Below are positions 16,879-26,099 of a stretch of DNA of 64,000 nt, piece after piece. A program made the translations under genes and the position numbers. Position 1 is the first letter of the stretch, and every line of letters begins with the position of its first letter. Under the pieces are notes generated by a model. The model was not told the origin of the DNA. It did no database searches and was given only the letters and a program-made list of their open reading frames with translations. Source of the DNA: Psychrobacillus antarcticus (GTDB lineage Bacteria > Bacillota > Bacilli > Bacillales_A > Planococcaceae); contig NZ_JAIZDB010000002.1 in NCBI RefSeq assembly GCF_029533155.1, positions 62,001-126,000 of the forward strand, in the 5' to 3' direction.

Positions 16879-18912
16879 ATGCAAGTCCGCGACATAACCG
16901 TATTGGCAGCTGTAATATCAATTGTGGCGATGCTCGTAATACCTCTTCCTCATTGGTTGATAAGTTTTCTTATTATTATAAATATTACGCTGGCATTATT
17001 AATATTGATGACCGCTATGAATATGAAAGAAGCTTTAGAGTTCTCTGTATTTCCAACAATTGTTCTACTCGTTACATTGTTTAGGCTTGCTTTAAATATC
17101 TCTACGACAAGAGCAATCTTAGCAGAGGGGGATGCGGGTAAAGTCGTTGAAACGTTTGGTACATTTGTTACAGGTGGAAATATGCTTGTTGGTTTAGTTG
17201 TCTTTGCTATTTTAGTAATTATTAACTTTATCGTAATTACGAAAGGTGCCGAGCGTGTTGCGGAAGTTGCTGCTCGTTTTACACTAGATGCGATGCCTGG
17301 TAAACAAATGAGTATTGATGCTGATTTAAACGCTGGTATGATTTCCGAGAAAGAAGCACGTGAAAGACGTGAAAAGGTTAGTGGTGAGGCAGACTTTTAC
17401 GGTGCAATGGACGGTGCAACAAAGTTCGTTAAAGGAGATGCTATTGCAGGTATCATCATTGTTCTGATCAACTTAGTTTTTGGTATTATTATCGGGGTTG
17501 TACAATTCGGTCTTCCTTTTGGAGAAGCAGCGGTACTATTTTCTACACTTACTGTCGGAGATGGTCTCGTTTCCCAGATTCCCGCATTATTAATTTCTAC
17601 TGCAACTGGGATTGTCGTAACAAGAGCAGCATCTAAAGGAAATCTTGGTGCAGATATTACAGGGCAATTATTTAACCAGCCAAAACTTTTATATGTTGCA
17701 GCCGTTACAATAACACTCTTAGGTATCGTAACACCGATTGGATTAGTTCTTACATTGCCAATTTCAATAGCACTTGCAGCCGGAGCGTATATGATTAGTA
17801 AAGCAAGTAAAGAAGATCCAAACGAAATAGAAGAATTTGAAGAGGAAGTAACAACAGATAATATGAAAAGTCCAGAAAATGTTATTAATCTGCTAAATGT
17901 GGATCCAATCGAATTCGAGTTTGGATATGGATTGATTCCGTTAGTGGATGCTGCACAGGGCGGAGATTTACTTGATCGTGTCGTAATGATTCGTAGACAA
18001 CTTGCACTTGAATTGGGTGTAGTTATTCCTGTTGTTCGAATACGTGATAATATTCAGCTTCAACCAAACGAATATCGTATTAAGATTAAAGGCAATGAAA
18101 TGGCAAGAGGAGAGCTTCTGTTAGATCATTATTTGGCAATGAGTCCTGGTGATGATGATTCAATCGAGGGTATTGATACGGTGGAACCTTCCTTTGGTTT
18201 ACCTGCTAAATGGATAACGGAATCTGTGAAGGAAGAAGCAGAAATACTAGGATATACAGTTGTAGATCCACCAAGCGTTGTCTCCACACATATGACAGAA
18301 ATTATTCGTAATAATGCACATGAATTATTAGGTCGTCAGGAAACAAAACAATTAATTGACCATATTAGAGAGACTTATCCTATTCTAGTAGACGAATTAA
18401 CGCCTACGCCATTAACTGTGGGAGAAATTCAAAAAATATTGAGCAATCTACTAAGAGAGCATGTATCTATTAGGAATTTGCCAATCATTTTTGAAACGCT
18501 AGCAGACTATTCAAAAATGACCTCGGATGCCGATGTATTAACTGAATACTCAAGACAATCTCTAGCTAAGCAAATAACCACACAATACGCTGGAAATAAT
18601 AATGTACTAAAAGTGTTAACAGTCTCTGGAAAAGTGGAGAAACTCATTGCTGACAGTATTCAACAAACAGAGCATGGTAACTATCTATCGATAGATCCAA
18701 ATGATTCTCAAGCAATATTAGAGTCTATGGCAAAAGAAGTAGAGCGTGCGTCTATGATGGAACAGTCTCCTATCATTCTTTGTTCGCCTGCTGTAAGAAC
18801 GTATGTTAGACAAATGACAGTAAGATATTTCCCACATGTACCAATTCTTTCTTATAATGAACTTGAGTCCTCCATTGAGGTACAAAGTGTCGGGGTGGTG
18901 AATGTAGATTGA
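16879..18912 (+). CDS. flhA: Flagellar export gate protein FlhA
   Basis: 677 residues, the family norm. The N-terminal half has about eight membrane segments with the FHIPEP signature region (TRAILAEGDAGKVVETFGTFVTGGNMLVGLVVFAILV, then KGAERVAEVAARFTLDAMPGKQMSIDADLNAG). The cytosolic domain (about 330-677) forms the nonameric ring that binds chaperones and substrates. ATG 16879 is preceded by AGGTGGAAG. The stop overlaps flhF. Confidence 0.97.
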   Translation: MQVRDITVLAAVISIVAMLVIPLPHWLISFLIIINITLALLILMTAMNMKEALEFSVFPTIVLLVTLFRLALNISTTRAILAEGDAGKVVETFGTFVTGGNMLVGLVVFAILVIINFIVITKGAERVAEVAARFTLDAMPGKQMSIDADLNAGMISEKEARERREKVSGEADFYGAMDGATKFVKGDAIAGIIIVLINLVFGIIIGVVQFGLPFGEAAVLFSTLTVGDGLVSQIPALLISTATGIVVTRAASKGNLGADITGQLFNQPKLLYVAAVTITLLGIVTPIGLVLTLPISIALAAGAYMISKASKEDPNEIEEFEEEVTTDNMKSPENVINLLNVDPIEFEFGYGLIPLVDAAQGGDLLDRVVMIRRQLALELGVVIPVVRIRDNIQLQPNEYRIKIKGNEMARGELLLDHYLAMSPGDDDSIEGIDTVEPSFGLPAKWITESVKEEAEILGYTVVDPPSVVSTHMTEIIRNNAHELLGRQETKQLIDHIRETYPILVDELTPTPLTVGEIQKILSNLLREHVSIRNLPIIFETLADYSKMTSDADVLTEYSRQSLAKQITTQYAGNNNVLKVLTVSGKVEKLIADSIQQTEHGNYLSIDPNDSQAILESMAKEVERASMMEQSPIILCSPAVRTYVRQMTVRYFPHVPILSYNELESSIEVQSVGVVNVD

Positions 18913-20024
18913 AGATGAAAAAATATACGGCAAGTACAATGCCAGAAGCAATGAAGTTAATAAGAAAAGACCTAGGTGACGACGCAGTTATTTTAAGTTC
19001 AAAGGTAGTCTTTTCAAAAGGCTTTTTAGGCATGTTTAAGAAAAAAACGATTGAAGTACTAGCAGGTGTAGACACAATCGAACAACCAATAAGTACATTT
19101 GAGGTGCAATCTACAGTGCCTCAAGAAACTCAAAATGTTTCGATAGAGATAATAAAAGAATTAGAAGACTTAAAACAAATGGTAAAAAACATTCAACGTC
19201 CAGAAATGTTGAGTTCATATCCAACAGAAATGAAAACTCTTATGGACTTTTTACAGGAGCAAGAATTGTCAGAGGAGCTTATCACACCTGTTAGTGATGA
19301 GCTTTTTATGCATCTGAAAAATAATGCGGATGCTTTTGAAATAGAAGATCAAATCACTATTACGAAAAACTTCCTCCAAACACAAATGGAGCATCTGCCG
19401 TTCGGTGGGATATCATATACGAAGAAATATATAAATGTGCTCGGTCCAACGGGTGTTGGAAAAACGACGACCATCGCTAAGATGGCAGCGCGAGCAGTTT
19501 TAGAAAAAAAGAAAAAAGTTGGTTTTATTACGACGGATACATATAGGATTGCTGCAATTGAACAACTAAAAACATACGCAGGATTACTGCAAGCTCCTCT
19601 TGAAATTGTCTATAGCGAAAAAGACTTACAAGAAGCGATGGTGAAGTTTGAAAAGCTAGATATTGTATTTATAGATACAGCTGGTAGGAACTATAAAGAA
19701 ACAAAATTTGTGAGAGATTTGCAAAAGTTAATGGAATTTGAAGTGAATACGGAAACTTTCCTTGTACTTTCATCCACATCTAAACAAAAGGATATGGAAG
19801 TGATCATAGAGCAATTTAGTGAATTTCCTATCGAAAAATTTATATTTACTAAGGTAGACGAAACAAATACTATTGGCTCAATTATCAATTTAATGGTTAA
19901 ATATAATAAGGGACTTGCTTACTATACAGATGGTCAAGAAGTCCCGGAAGATATTATGGAAGCTAGTCTTGAAGAATTACTCAAATTATTTTTAAAGGGG
20001 ATTCGTTATGAGAGATCAAGCTGA
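18909..20024 (+). CDS. flhF: SRP-type GTPase FlhF
   Basis: 371 residues from TTG 18909 (MKMKKYTASTMPEAMKLIRKDLG); ATG 18915 is the alternative. FlhF is the SRP-like GTPase that marks flagellar position and number with FlhG. N-terminal B domain, middle N domain, then G domain: GPTGVGKT at 179-186, TTDTYRIAAIEQLKTYA, IDTAGRNYKE and TKVDETNTIGS. Overlaps flhA by 4 bases and flhG by 17. Confidence 0.95.
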   Translation: MKMKKYTASTMPEAMKLIRKDLGDDAVILSSKVVFSKGFLGMFKKKTIEVLAGVDTIEQPISTFEVQSTVPQETQNVSIEIIKELEDLKQMVKNIQRPEMLSSYPTEMKTLMDFLQEQELSEELITPVSDELFMHLKNNADAFEIEDQITITKNFLQTQMEHLPFGGISYTKKYINVLGPTGVGKTTTIAKMAARAVLEKKKKVGFITTDTYRIAAIEQLKTYAGLLQAPLEIVYSEKDLQEAMVKFEKLDIVFIDTAGRNYKETKFVRDLQKLMEFEVNTETFLVLSSTSKQKDMEVIIEQFSEFPIEKFIFTKVDETNTIGSIINLMVKYNKGLAYYTDGQEVPEDIMEASLEELLKLFLKGIRYERSS

Positions 20025-20880
20025 AGAACTAAGAATGAAAATGCTTCGGAACCAGAACAAGCTTGGGCGATCAATAGCTGTTGTTAGTGGTAAAGGAGGA
20101 GTTGGAAAAAGTAACTTTTCCATAAATTTTACTACCACTTTATGTGGACAAGGTAAAAAAGTAATTCTAATTGACATGGACATTGGAATGGGAAATATTC
20201 ATATTTTACTTGGAAAGTCAGTTCCATTTAATTTAAAGGACTACTTAGCCGGTGATCAGCCATTAGAATCAGTGATGTTTGAAGGACCAAACAACTTACA
20301 ATACATTTCTGGTGGTTCCGGTTTAAGTGGCGTGATGGAGTGGACCGACGAAATGTTCAATCGGTTAATAGAGGCTTTCGAATATTTACAGAGAAACTTC
20401 GATTATATTGTGTTTGACATGGGGGCAGGTGCTACGAGTCAGACGTTGGATTTGTTAGTTTCTGTTGACGATATTATTGTTATAACTACAGCAGAACCAA
20501 CATCTATCACAGATGCCTATTCTATGATGAAATATATTTACTATAAGGATTCTGATAAAAACTTTTTCCTAATTTGCAACAGGGCTTTTACCGATGCCGA
20601 AGGGGTGGAAACAACAGGGCGGTTAAAGCTAGCCATGTCCAAATTTCTCTCCAAAGAGATTACCGTACTAGGCGTATTACCTGAGGATTCAGTTGTTCGG
20701 AAAGCAGTAAGGGAACAAATACCATTTTCTATTTTATATCCCCAGGCTGAAATAACGAAAAAGTTAGTAAAAATAGCTTCTGCATTTACTGACTTTGAAG
20801 ATGCAGAAGAAGCTATTCCTAAGCACAACAAATTCATATCTCGATTAAAAAGTCTTTTTTCAAAGAAGGACGTGAGATGA
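20008..20880 (+). CDS. flhG: MinD-like ATPase FlhG
   Basis: 290 residues. Deviant Walker A SGKGGVGKS at residues 27-35, then LIDMDIGMGNIHILLG and the switch II-like FDMGAGAT. The N-terminal DQAEELR..... peptide resembles the FlhF-activating motif of FlhG (also called YlxH). FlhG limits flagellar number and stimulates FlhF GTPase. The start ATG 20008 lies in the end of flhF, showing coupling. Confidence 0.94.
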   Translation: MRDQAEELRMKMLRNQNKLGRSIAVVSGKGGVGKSNFSINFTTTLCGQGKKVILIDMDIGMGNIHILLGKSVPFNLKDYLAGDQPLESVMFEGPNNLQYISGGSGLSGVMEWTDEMFNRLIEAFEYLQRNFDYIVFDMGAGATSQTLDLLVSVDDIIVITTAEPTSITDAYSMMKYIYYKDSDKNFFLICNRAFTDAEGVETTGRLKLAMSKFLSKEITVLGVLPEDSVVRKAVREQIPFSILYPQAEITKKLVKIASAFTDFEDAEEAIPKHNKFISRLKSLFSKKDVR

Positions 20881-21977
20881 TGGAAGTTAGATTAAAAAAG
20901 AAACTTTTAATAGTAGATGATTCCGCATTTATGCGAAAACTTATTAGTGATTTCTTTGTTGATCATCGATCGATAGAAGTAATAGGTATTGCAAGAAATG
21001 GGCAGGACGCCATAGAAAAAATAAAAACTCTCCACCCAGATGTCATTACAATGGATGTTGAAATGCCATTGATGAATGGTTTGGAGGCATTGCGCCGGAT
21101 AATGGTGGATACGCCTGTACCCGTTGTGATGTTATCAAGTACAACAAAAAGTGGAACCGAAAGTACAATGTTAGCAATGGAATATGGCGCCATTGATTTT
21201 ATCGCAAAACCAAGCGGCACTATTTCCTTAGATTTACATAAGATTAAAGAGGAATTAGTACAAAAAGTAGAAAATGCAGCGCAAGTATCCATTAATAAAA
21301 TGAAGAAACGTTCCTTATCACCTTTAAATAATATTGCACACAAAAATGTAGAAGTAAAAAACATAACAAACACTTCTAATGTGATTAAGTGGGACAAGTT
21401 AAGGGATAAAATGGTCTTAATTGGAACTTCTACAGGAGGACCAAGAGCTCTTCAAGAAGTAATTACAAAACTTCCAAGCGATATGAAAGCTCCGGTTTTA
21501 ATCGTTCAACATATGCCTGCTGGGTTTACCAAATCATTGGCGCAAAGGCTCAATCAATTATCTGCAATTGAGGTAAAAGAGGCAGAAGACGGGGATTTGC
21601 TTGAAAATGGTCATGCGTATATTGCGCCAGGCGGCTATCATATGCGCATTCAAAAAAGAGCTTCATCCTATTACATTGTTCTAAATGACAAAGAAGCGCC
21701 CCGTTCAGGGCATAGGCCGGCGGTAGATGTACTTTTTGAAGATAACAGTCAGTTTAATGATTTTGATAAAATTGCCGTTATTATGACTGGAATGGGTTCT
21801 GATGGATCTCTTGGTCTTAAACAGTTGAAAAAGAGCGGAAATGTCGTGGCCATTGCAGAAGCAGCAAGTACTTGCATTGTTTATGGAATGCCAAAGGCGG
21901 CAGTTGAAACTAATTTAGTAAATGAAGTAGTGGATTTAGATTTAATTGCAAAAACCATCATACAATATCTATCTTAA
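20877..21977 (+). CDS. cheB: Protein-glutamate methylesterase CheB
   Basis: 366 residues. Receiver domain with DD at 14-15 (LLIVDDSAFMRK) and phosphoacceptor D60 (DVITMDVEMPLMNG). The C-terminal methylesterase carries the catalytic Ser in GTSTGGP, His in VQHMPAGFT and Asp in MTGMGSDG. CheB removes methyl groups from (and deamidates) chemoreceptors to set adaptation. ATG 20877 overlaps the flhG stop (ATGATGG); ATG 20880 is equally possible. Confidence 0.96.
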   Translation: MMEVRLKKKLLIVDDSAFMRKLISDFFVDHRSIEVIGIARNGQDAIEKIKTLHPDVITMDVEMPLMNGLEALRRIMVDTPVPVVMLSSTTKSGTESTMLAMEYGAIDFIAKPSGTISLDLHKIKEELVQKVENAAQVSINKMKKRSLSPLNNIAHKNVEVKNITNTSNVIKWDKLRDKMVLIGTSTGGPRALQEVITKLPSDMKAPVLIVQHMPAGFTKSLAQRLNQLSAIEVKEAEDGDLLENGHAYIAPGGYHMRIQKRASSYYIVLNDKEAPRSGHRPAVDVLFEDNSQFNDFDKIAVIMTGMGSDGSLGLKQLKKSGNVVAIAEAASTCIVYGMPKAAVETNLVNEVVDLDLIAKTIIQYLS

Positions 21978-21991
21978 AGGGGTGTAAATTA

Positions 21992-24049
21992 ATGGATACA
22001 AGTCAATATTTGGAAATGTTTATAGAAGAAAGTAAGGAGCATTTACAAGCTTGTAATGAACATTTATTAGAACTAGAAAAAAATCCTGAGAACATAGCGA
22101 TTGTCAATGAAGTTTTCCGCTCTGCACATACTTTAAAAGGTATGTCCGCAACAATGGGCTATGAAGATATCGCAAATTTAACGCATAAGATGGAAAATGT
22201 TTTAGATGAAATTAGAAATAGCCGTCTGAATGTGACAGTTGAATTATTAGATGTTGTTTTCGTTGCAGTCGATCAATTGGAAGAAATGGTAATGGATATC
22301 GCTGCAGGAGGAGAAGGAAAGCTAGATGTAACAGATACCGTACAAAAGCTGCATAAAATAGAAACGGGTGAAGAAATTCCTGTTGCTGCAACTACAGTAG
22401 AACTCGCTATAGTAAGTAATGTTGCGCAAGAGAAAAATTGGTTATCTTATGACGATTATGATATGACAGTTATTGAACAATCATTTGAACAGAATTACTT
22501 TACGTATGAAATTTCTGTCAGACTGCGTGAAGATTGCTTATTAAAAGCTGCAAGAGTATATATGATTTTTGAATTGTTAGAGAAAATGGGAGACGTTATA
22601 AAATCTTCTCCATCAGTTGAAAAGTTAGAGGGAGAAGATTTTGATGAAATTTTCTATGTAGCCTTAGTTACAAATGAACCTTCAGAAGATGTGCAAAAGA
22701 AATTAATGAAAGTCTCCGAAGTAACAGAAGTACTCGTGCAATCTGTAACAATAGAACAACTTAAAAAACGAAATAATTTTGAGTTGAACATAGAAGATAC
22801 TCCAGTTAAAGAAATTGCAAATATCATTGAAGATAAGCAACAAATAGCTGAAGTTAAATCTCCTGAAAAATCGCCGACATCTAAAAATAATTCAGTTCAA
22901 TCTAGTAAAACGATTCGTGTTAATATTGAACGATTAGATATATTGATGAACTTATTTGAGGAGTTAGTAATTGATCGCGGTCGTCTACAATCAATCTCAG
23001 AAGATTTACATAATAGCGAGTTAGATGAAACAGTAGAACGTATGTCTCGTATAACTGGAGACCTACAAAATATTATATTAAATATGCGTATGGTTCCTGT
23101 TGAAACAGTATTTAATAGATTCCCAAAAATGGTACGTCAGTTAGCGCGTGATTTAAACAAAAAAATCAATTTAGAAGTAATCGGTGCTGAAACAGAATTA
23201 GACCGAACAGTTGTTGATGAAATTGGAGATCCACTTGTACATTTAATAAGAAACTCCTTAGATCATGGAGTAGAAAGCCCTGAAATCCGTTTAGCTAATG
23301 GTAAACCAGAGGAAGGTACAGTCGTACTTCGTGCATACCATAGTGGAAATCATGTGTTTATCGAGATTGAGGATGATGGTGCAGGTATTAATCGTCAGAA
23401 AGTCTTGAAAAAAGCAATATCAAAGGGAATTGTTTCAAATGAAGTAGCTCAAACGTTAAGTGATAAACAAGTAGCAGAGCTTATTCTGTCGTCAGGGTTC
23501 TCCACAGCAGATGTTATTTCAGACGTATCGGGTAGAGGCGTTGGATTAGACGTGGTGAAAACGACGATTGAATCCCTTGGCGGAACTATTGATATTTCAT
23601 CAACGGAAGGGCAAGGGTCATTATTTTCTATTCAATTACCTTTAACGCTTTCTATTATTTCCGTAATGCTAGTTGAACTTGGTGAAGAAATTTATGCTAT
23701 ACCTCTTTCTTCTATTATTGAGACGGCTATTATCCGCTCTTCTGATATATTAAATGCTCATAACCAAAAGGTGATCGATTTCCGTGGAAAAGTTGTTCCA
23801 TTAGTATTCTTAGAAAATGTATTTGATGTTCCTAGAGAAAGTACTGATGATGAATTTCACTCTGTCGTTCTTGTCCGTAAAGGAGATAAAATGGCTGGTC
23901 TCGTAGTAGATTCGTTTATCGGTCAACAAGAGATCGTCTTAAAATCACTTGGTGCCTATTTATCAAGTGTGTTCGCAATCTCTGGTGCCACTATTTTAGG
24001 TAATGGTAAAGTAGCACTAATTATAGATTGTAATGCATTAATCAGTTAA
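21992..24049 (+). CDS. cheA: Chemotaxis histidine kinase CheA
   Basis: 685 residues with the five CheA domains in order. P1 HPt has H46 in RSAHTLKG; P2 (about 145-260) docks CheY/CheB. P3 dimerises (IRVNIERLDILMNLFEELVIDRGRLQ). P4 is the ATPase, with LIRNSLDHGVE (N box), DDGAGIN (G1) and GRGVGLDVVK (G2). P5 is CheW-like. Phosphorylates CheY and CheB in response to receptor arrays. The ribosome-binding site AAAGGGGTG precedes ATG 21992. Confidence 0.97.
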   Translation: MDTSQYLEMFIEESKEHLQACNEHLLELEKNPENIAIVNEVFRSAHTLKGMSATMGYEDIANLTHKMENVLDEIRNSRLNVTVELLDVVFVAVDQLEEMVMDIAAGGEGKLDVTDTVQKLHKIETGEEIPVAATTVELAIVSNVAQEKNWLSYDDYDMTVIEQSFEQNYFTYEISVRLREDCLLKAARVYMIFELLEKMGDVIKSSPSVEKLEGEDFDEIFYVALVTNEPSEDVQKKLMKVSEVTEVLVQSVTIEQLKKRNNFELNIEDTPVKEIANIIEDKQQIAEVKSPEKSPTSKNNSVQSSKTIRVNIERLDILMNLFEELVIDRGRLQSISEDLHNSELDETVERMSRITGDLQNIILNMRMVPVETVFNRFPKMVRQLARDLNKKINLEVIGAETELDRTVVDEIGDPLVHLIRNSLDHGVESPEIRLANGKPEEGTVVLRAYHSGNHVFIEIEDDGAGINRQKVLKKAISKGIVSNEVAQTLSDKQVAELILSSGFSTADVISDVSGRGVGLDVVKTTIESLGGTIDISSTEGQGSLFSIQLPLTLSIISVMLVELGEEIYAIPLSSIIETAIIRSSDILNAHNQKVIDFRGKVVPLVFLENVFDVPRESTDDEFHSVVLVRKGDKMAGLVVDSFIGQQEIVLKSLGAYLSSVFAISGATILGNGKVALIIDCNALIS

Positions 24050-24079
24050 ATAGCGTCTACTAGAAAGGATGAGAGCATT

Positions 24080-24535
24080 ATGACAGAAGCGGTAGATTTT
24101 CAAAATTTAAAAGTAGTCGTTTTTCAATTGGCAGACAAAGAATATGTAATACCTGTGAGTCAGGTTCAAGGTATTGAAAAACTGATATATATTACACGTG
24201 TCCCTAAAACTCCTTCATTTGTGAAAGGAGTTATTAACTTACGAGGGGTAGTTACTCCTATTATAGATTTAAAGGAACGCTTTGGCCTTGGGGAGAGTAG
24301 TTTAAGTGAATCTGCTCGTATTATAATAATAACGCTGGAAGATATGGATGTTGGTGTAATTGTTGACTCGGCTAATGATGTATTGGATATACCACTCGAT
24401 TCAATTGAACCGCAGCCTGAAGTGGTTGGTGGTATGGAACAAGACTTTATAGCTGGAGTAGCAAAAATCGATAGACGTCTTTTAATCCTACTGAACTTAA
24501 ATCTTGTATTAAATCCTATTAAGTCAGGAGTTTAA
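24080..24535 (+). CDS. cheW: Chemotaxis coupling protein CheW
   Basis: 151 residues forming one CheW domain: VFQLADKEYVIPVSQVQGIEKL, then VPKTPSFVKGVINLRGVVTPIIDLKERFG, the conserved coupling surface. It bridges chemoreceptors and the P5 domain of CheA. ATG 24080 with AAAGGATGAG upstream; the gene stands 30 bases after cheA and 3 before cheC, so the chemotaxis genes are a single transcriptional block. Confidence 0.96.
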   Translation: MTEAVDFQNLKVVVFQLADKEYVIPVSQVQGIEKLIYITRVPKTPSFVKGVINLRGVVTPIIDLKERFGLGESSLSESARIIIITLEDMDVGVIVDSANDVLDIPLDSIEPQPEVVGGMEQDFIAGVAKIDRRLLILLNLNLVLNPIKSGV

Positions 24536-24538
24536 GAG

Positions 24539-25168
24539 ATGTACGATAATAAAATAACTTCTATGCATTTAGATGTTTTAAAGGAAATAGGAAATATTGG
24601 TGCAGCTCATGCTGCAACCGCATTATCGACCTTATTAAACAAAAAGATTGATATGAAAGTTCCGAAAGTGGAAATGGTATCATTTGACGATATGATGGAT
24701 TTAGCTGGGGGACCAGAAAGAGTGGTTGCCGGTATTTATCTTCGTATAGAAGGTGATGTAACAGGTAGTATGTTTTTTGTATTACCTGTAGAACAAGCAA
24801 ATCGATTTATACGAAGATTGATACAAGATGAAACCTTCGATTTTCAAACAGGTGAAGTATCTGAAATAGGTGTATCTGCCATGCAAGAGCTCGGCAATAT
24901 ACTTTCAGGCTCTTATCTATCTGCATTATCAGATTTTACAAGTTTAAAAATATATCCAACTGTACCTGCTCTGAGTGTAGATATGGTTGGTGCTATCATA
25001 AGTTTTGGTTTAGTAGAGTTATCACATATAAGTGATTATGTCATTGTGATTGATACTGCTATAAATGAAGAGGATGTTCCAAATGAAGAAAGTGTGAAAG
25101 GACATTTCTTTTTATTACCTGATCCAGAATCATTTGATGCTATTTTTAAAGCTCTGGGAGTTAACTAA
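24539..25168 (+). CDS. cheC: CheY-P phosphatase CheC
   Basis: 209 residues. Two CheC phosphatase motifs (D/S-xxx-E-xx-N): DVLKEIGNIGAAHAATALS near residues 10-30 and VSAMQELGNILSGSYLSALS near 110-130. CheC dephosphorylates CheY-P and forms a complex with CheD, giving the third adaptation loop of Bacillus-type chemotaxis. The two active sites and the length match the Bacillus subtilis protein. Confidence 0.95.
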   Translation: MYDNKITSMHLDVLKEIGNIGAAHAATALSTLLNKKIDMKVPKVEMVSFDDMMDLAGGPERVVAGIYLRIEGDVTGSMFFVLPVEQANRFIRRLIQDETFDFQTGEVSEIGVSAMQELGNILSGSYLSALSDFTSLKIYPTVPALSVDMVGAIISFGLVELSHISDYVIVIDTAINEEDVPNEESVKGHFFLLPDPESFDAIFKALGVN

Positions 25169-25169
25169 T

Positions 25170-25667
25170 ATGAATGTACAAGGTCAAATAGTAAAAGTCG
25201 GTATTGCAGATATGAATATTGCAAAAGCCCCCGACAAAATACGAACGTCAGGGCTTGGCTCGTGCGTAGGAGTTGTTCTATATGACGAGAGATCAACGAC
25301 AGTTGGTATGGTACACGTTATGCTACCAGATTCTAGTCTTGGAAGAGCAGGAGCGATAAATATTGCGAAATTTGCAGATACTGGAATTCCTGCGATGGTG
25401 GAGCAGTTAAAATTAGAAGGAATTCAACCTTATAAGCTAAAAGCTAAGATTGCAGGGGGGGCTCAAATGTTTCAGTTCTCTTCTGTAAGAGATACATTGA
25501 GAATCGGGCCACGTAATGTCGAGGCAGTTAAAGAGTATTTAAAAAAGTATTCAATTCCTATTATCGCAGAAGATACTGGAGGGAATAGTGGTAGAACGAT
25601 TGAGTTTGATCCTTCTACAAAACTATTAAATATTCGAACAGTGAACCAAGGAGTGAGAAATATATAA
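25170..25667 (+). CDS. cheD: Chemoreceptor glutamine deamidase CheD
   Basis: 165 residues from ATG 25170 (GGGAG at 25156-25160); longer in-frame extension into cheC lacks homology. Active-site Cys in TSGLGSCVGVVLYD and His in MVHVMLPDS are the CheD signature; KIAGGAQMF is also conserved. CheD deamidates receptor glutamines and activates CheC. Its stop shares a base with the next start (TAATG). Confidence 0.95.
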   Translation: MNVQGQIVKVGIADMNIAKAPDKIRTSGLGSCVGVVLYDERSTTVGMVHVMLPDSSLGRAGAINIAKFADTGIPAMVEQLKLEGIQPYKLKAKIAGGAQMFQFSSVRDTLRIGPRNVEAVKEYLKKYSIPIIAEDTGGNSGRTIEFDPSTKLLNIRTVNQGVRNI

Positions 25668-25984
25668 TGGTAGGAACTATTCTTTCTAATTTTTGGGTAG
25701 CGCTTATTGCTTTTACTGTATATTTTTTATTTTCTTATCCTTTTATAGAAGGTAAGGGAATTATTCTTGAAGCGTCAATGGTTGCTTTTGTATTTTTTCT
25801 TCTCACATTTTTGGCTAGAGCAATTATTAGTTATATAATAAGCAATCCACCAGAAGAAACCGAGGATGTCTTTACAGAGAAGGATGCTGAAATCTTAAAA
25901 TCCGAAATTTCTCCAGAAGATTATGCAGAGCTAGTGAAGACAATGTTAAAGGAAGAGGAACAACCAAACGCACAAACTTACTAA
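25667..25984 (+). CDS. Unnamed small membrane protein at end of fla/che operon
   Basis: 105 residues, unknown to me. Two membrane segments are visible (WVALIAFTVYFLFSYPFI, about 9-26, and ASMVAFVFFLLTFLARAIISYII, about 36-58). An acidic cytosolic tail follows (PPEETEDVFTEKDAEILKSEISPEDYAELVKTML). Start ATG overlaps the cheD stop, so it is translated with cheD. Bacillus subtilis has sigD at this position. The strong terminator at 26009 follows directly, making this the last gene of the operon. A motility or regulatory role is inference from position only. Confidence 0.75.
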   Translation: MVGTILSNFWVALIAFTVYFLFSYPFIEGKGIILEASMVAFVFFLLTFLARAIISYIISNPPEETEDVFTEKDAEILKSEISPEDYAELVKTMLKEEEQPNAQTY

Positions 25985-26008
25985 TAAAGTAGAATGGATT
26001 GAAAAAAA

Positions 26009-26041
26009 GGGGGAGTCGATAGTTTCGACTCCCCCTTTTTT
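26009..26041 (+). terminator. Strong intrinsic terminator ending the fla/che operon
   Basis: GGGGGAGTCGA, a five-base loop, and TCGACTCCCCC form a perfect 11-bp stem, followed by six T. A run of seven A precedes it, so it could act in both directions. It separates the fla/che operon from sigD. Confidence 0.93.
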
Positions 26042-26051
26042 ATGAGATTTT

Positions 26052-26060
26052 TGTTATAAT
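26052..26060 (+). promoter_or_regulatory. Extended -10 promoter for sigD
   Basis: TG-T-TATAAT is an extended -10 element 40 bases upstream of the sigD start codon and just after the operon terminator. No good -35 lies at the expected distance, which an extended -10 can tolerate. It would be read by the housekeeping sigma factor. Confidence 0.6.
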
Positions 26061-26099
26061 AATCATATTAAAGAGATATATTGGGGAAGGGGGATAATT

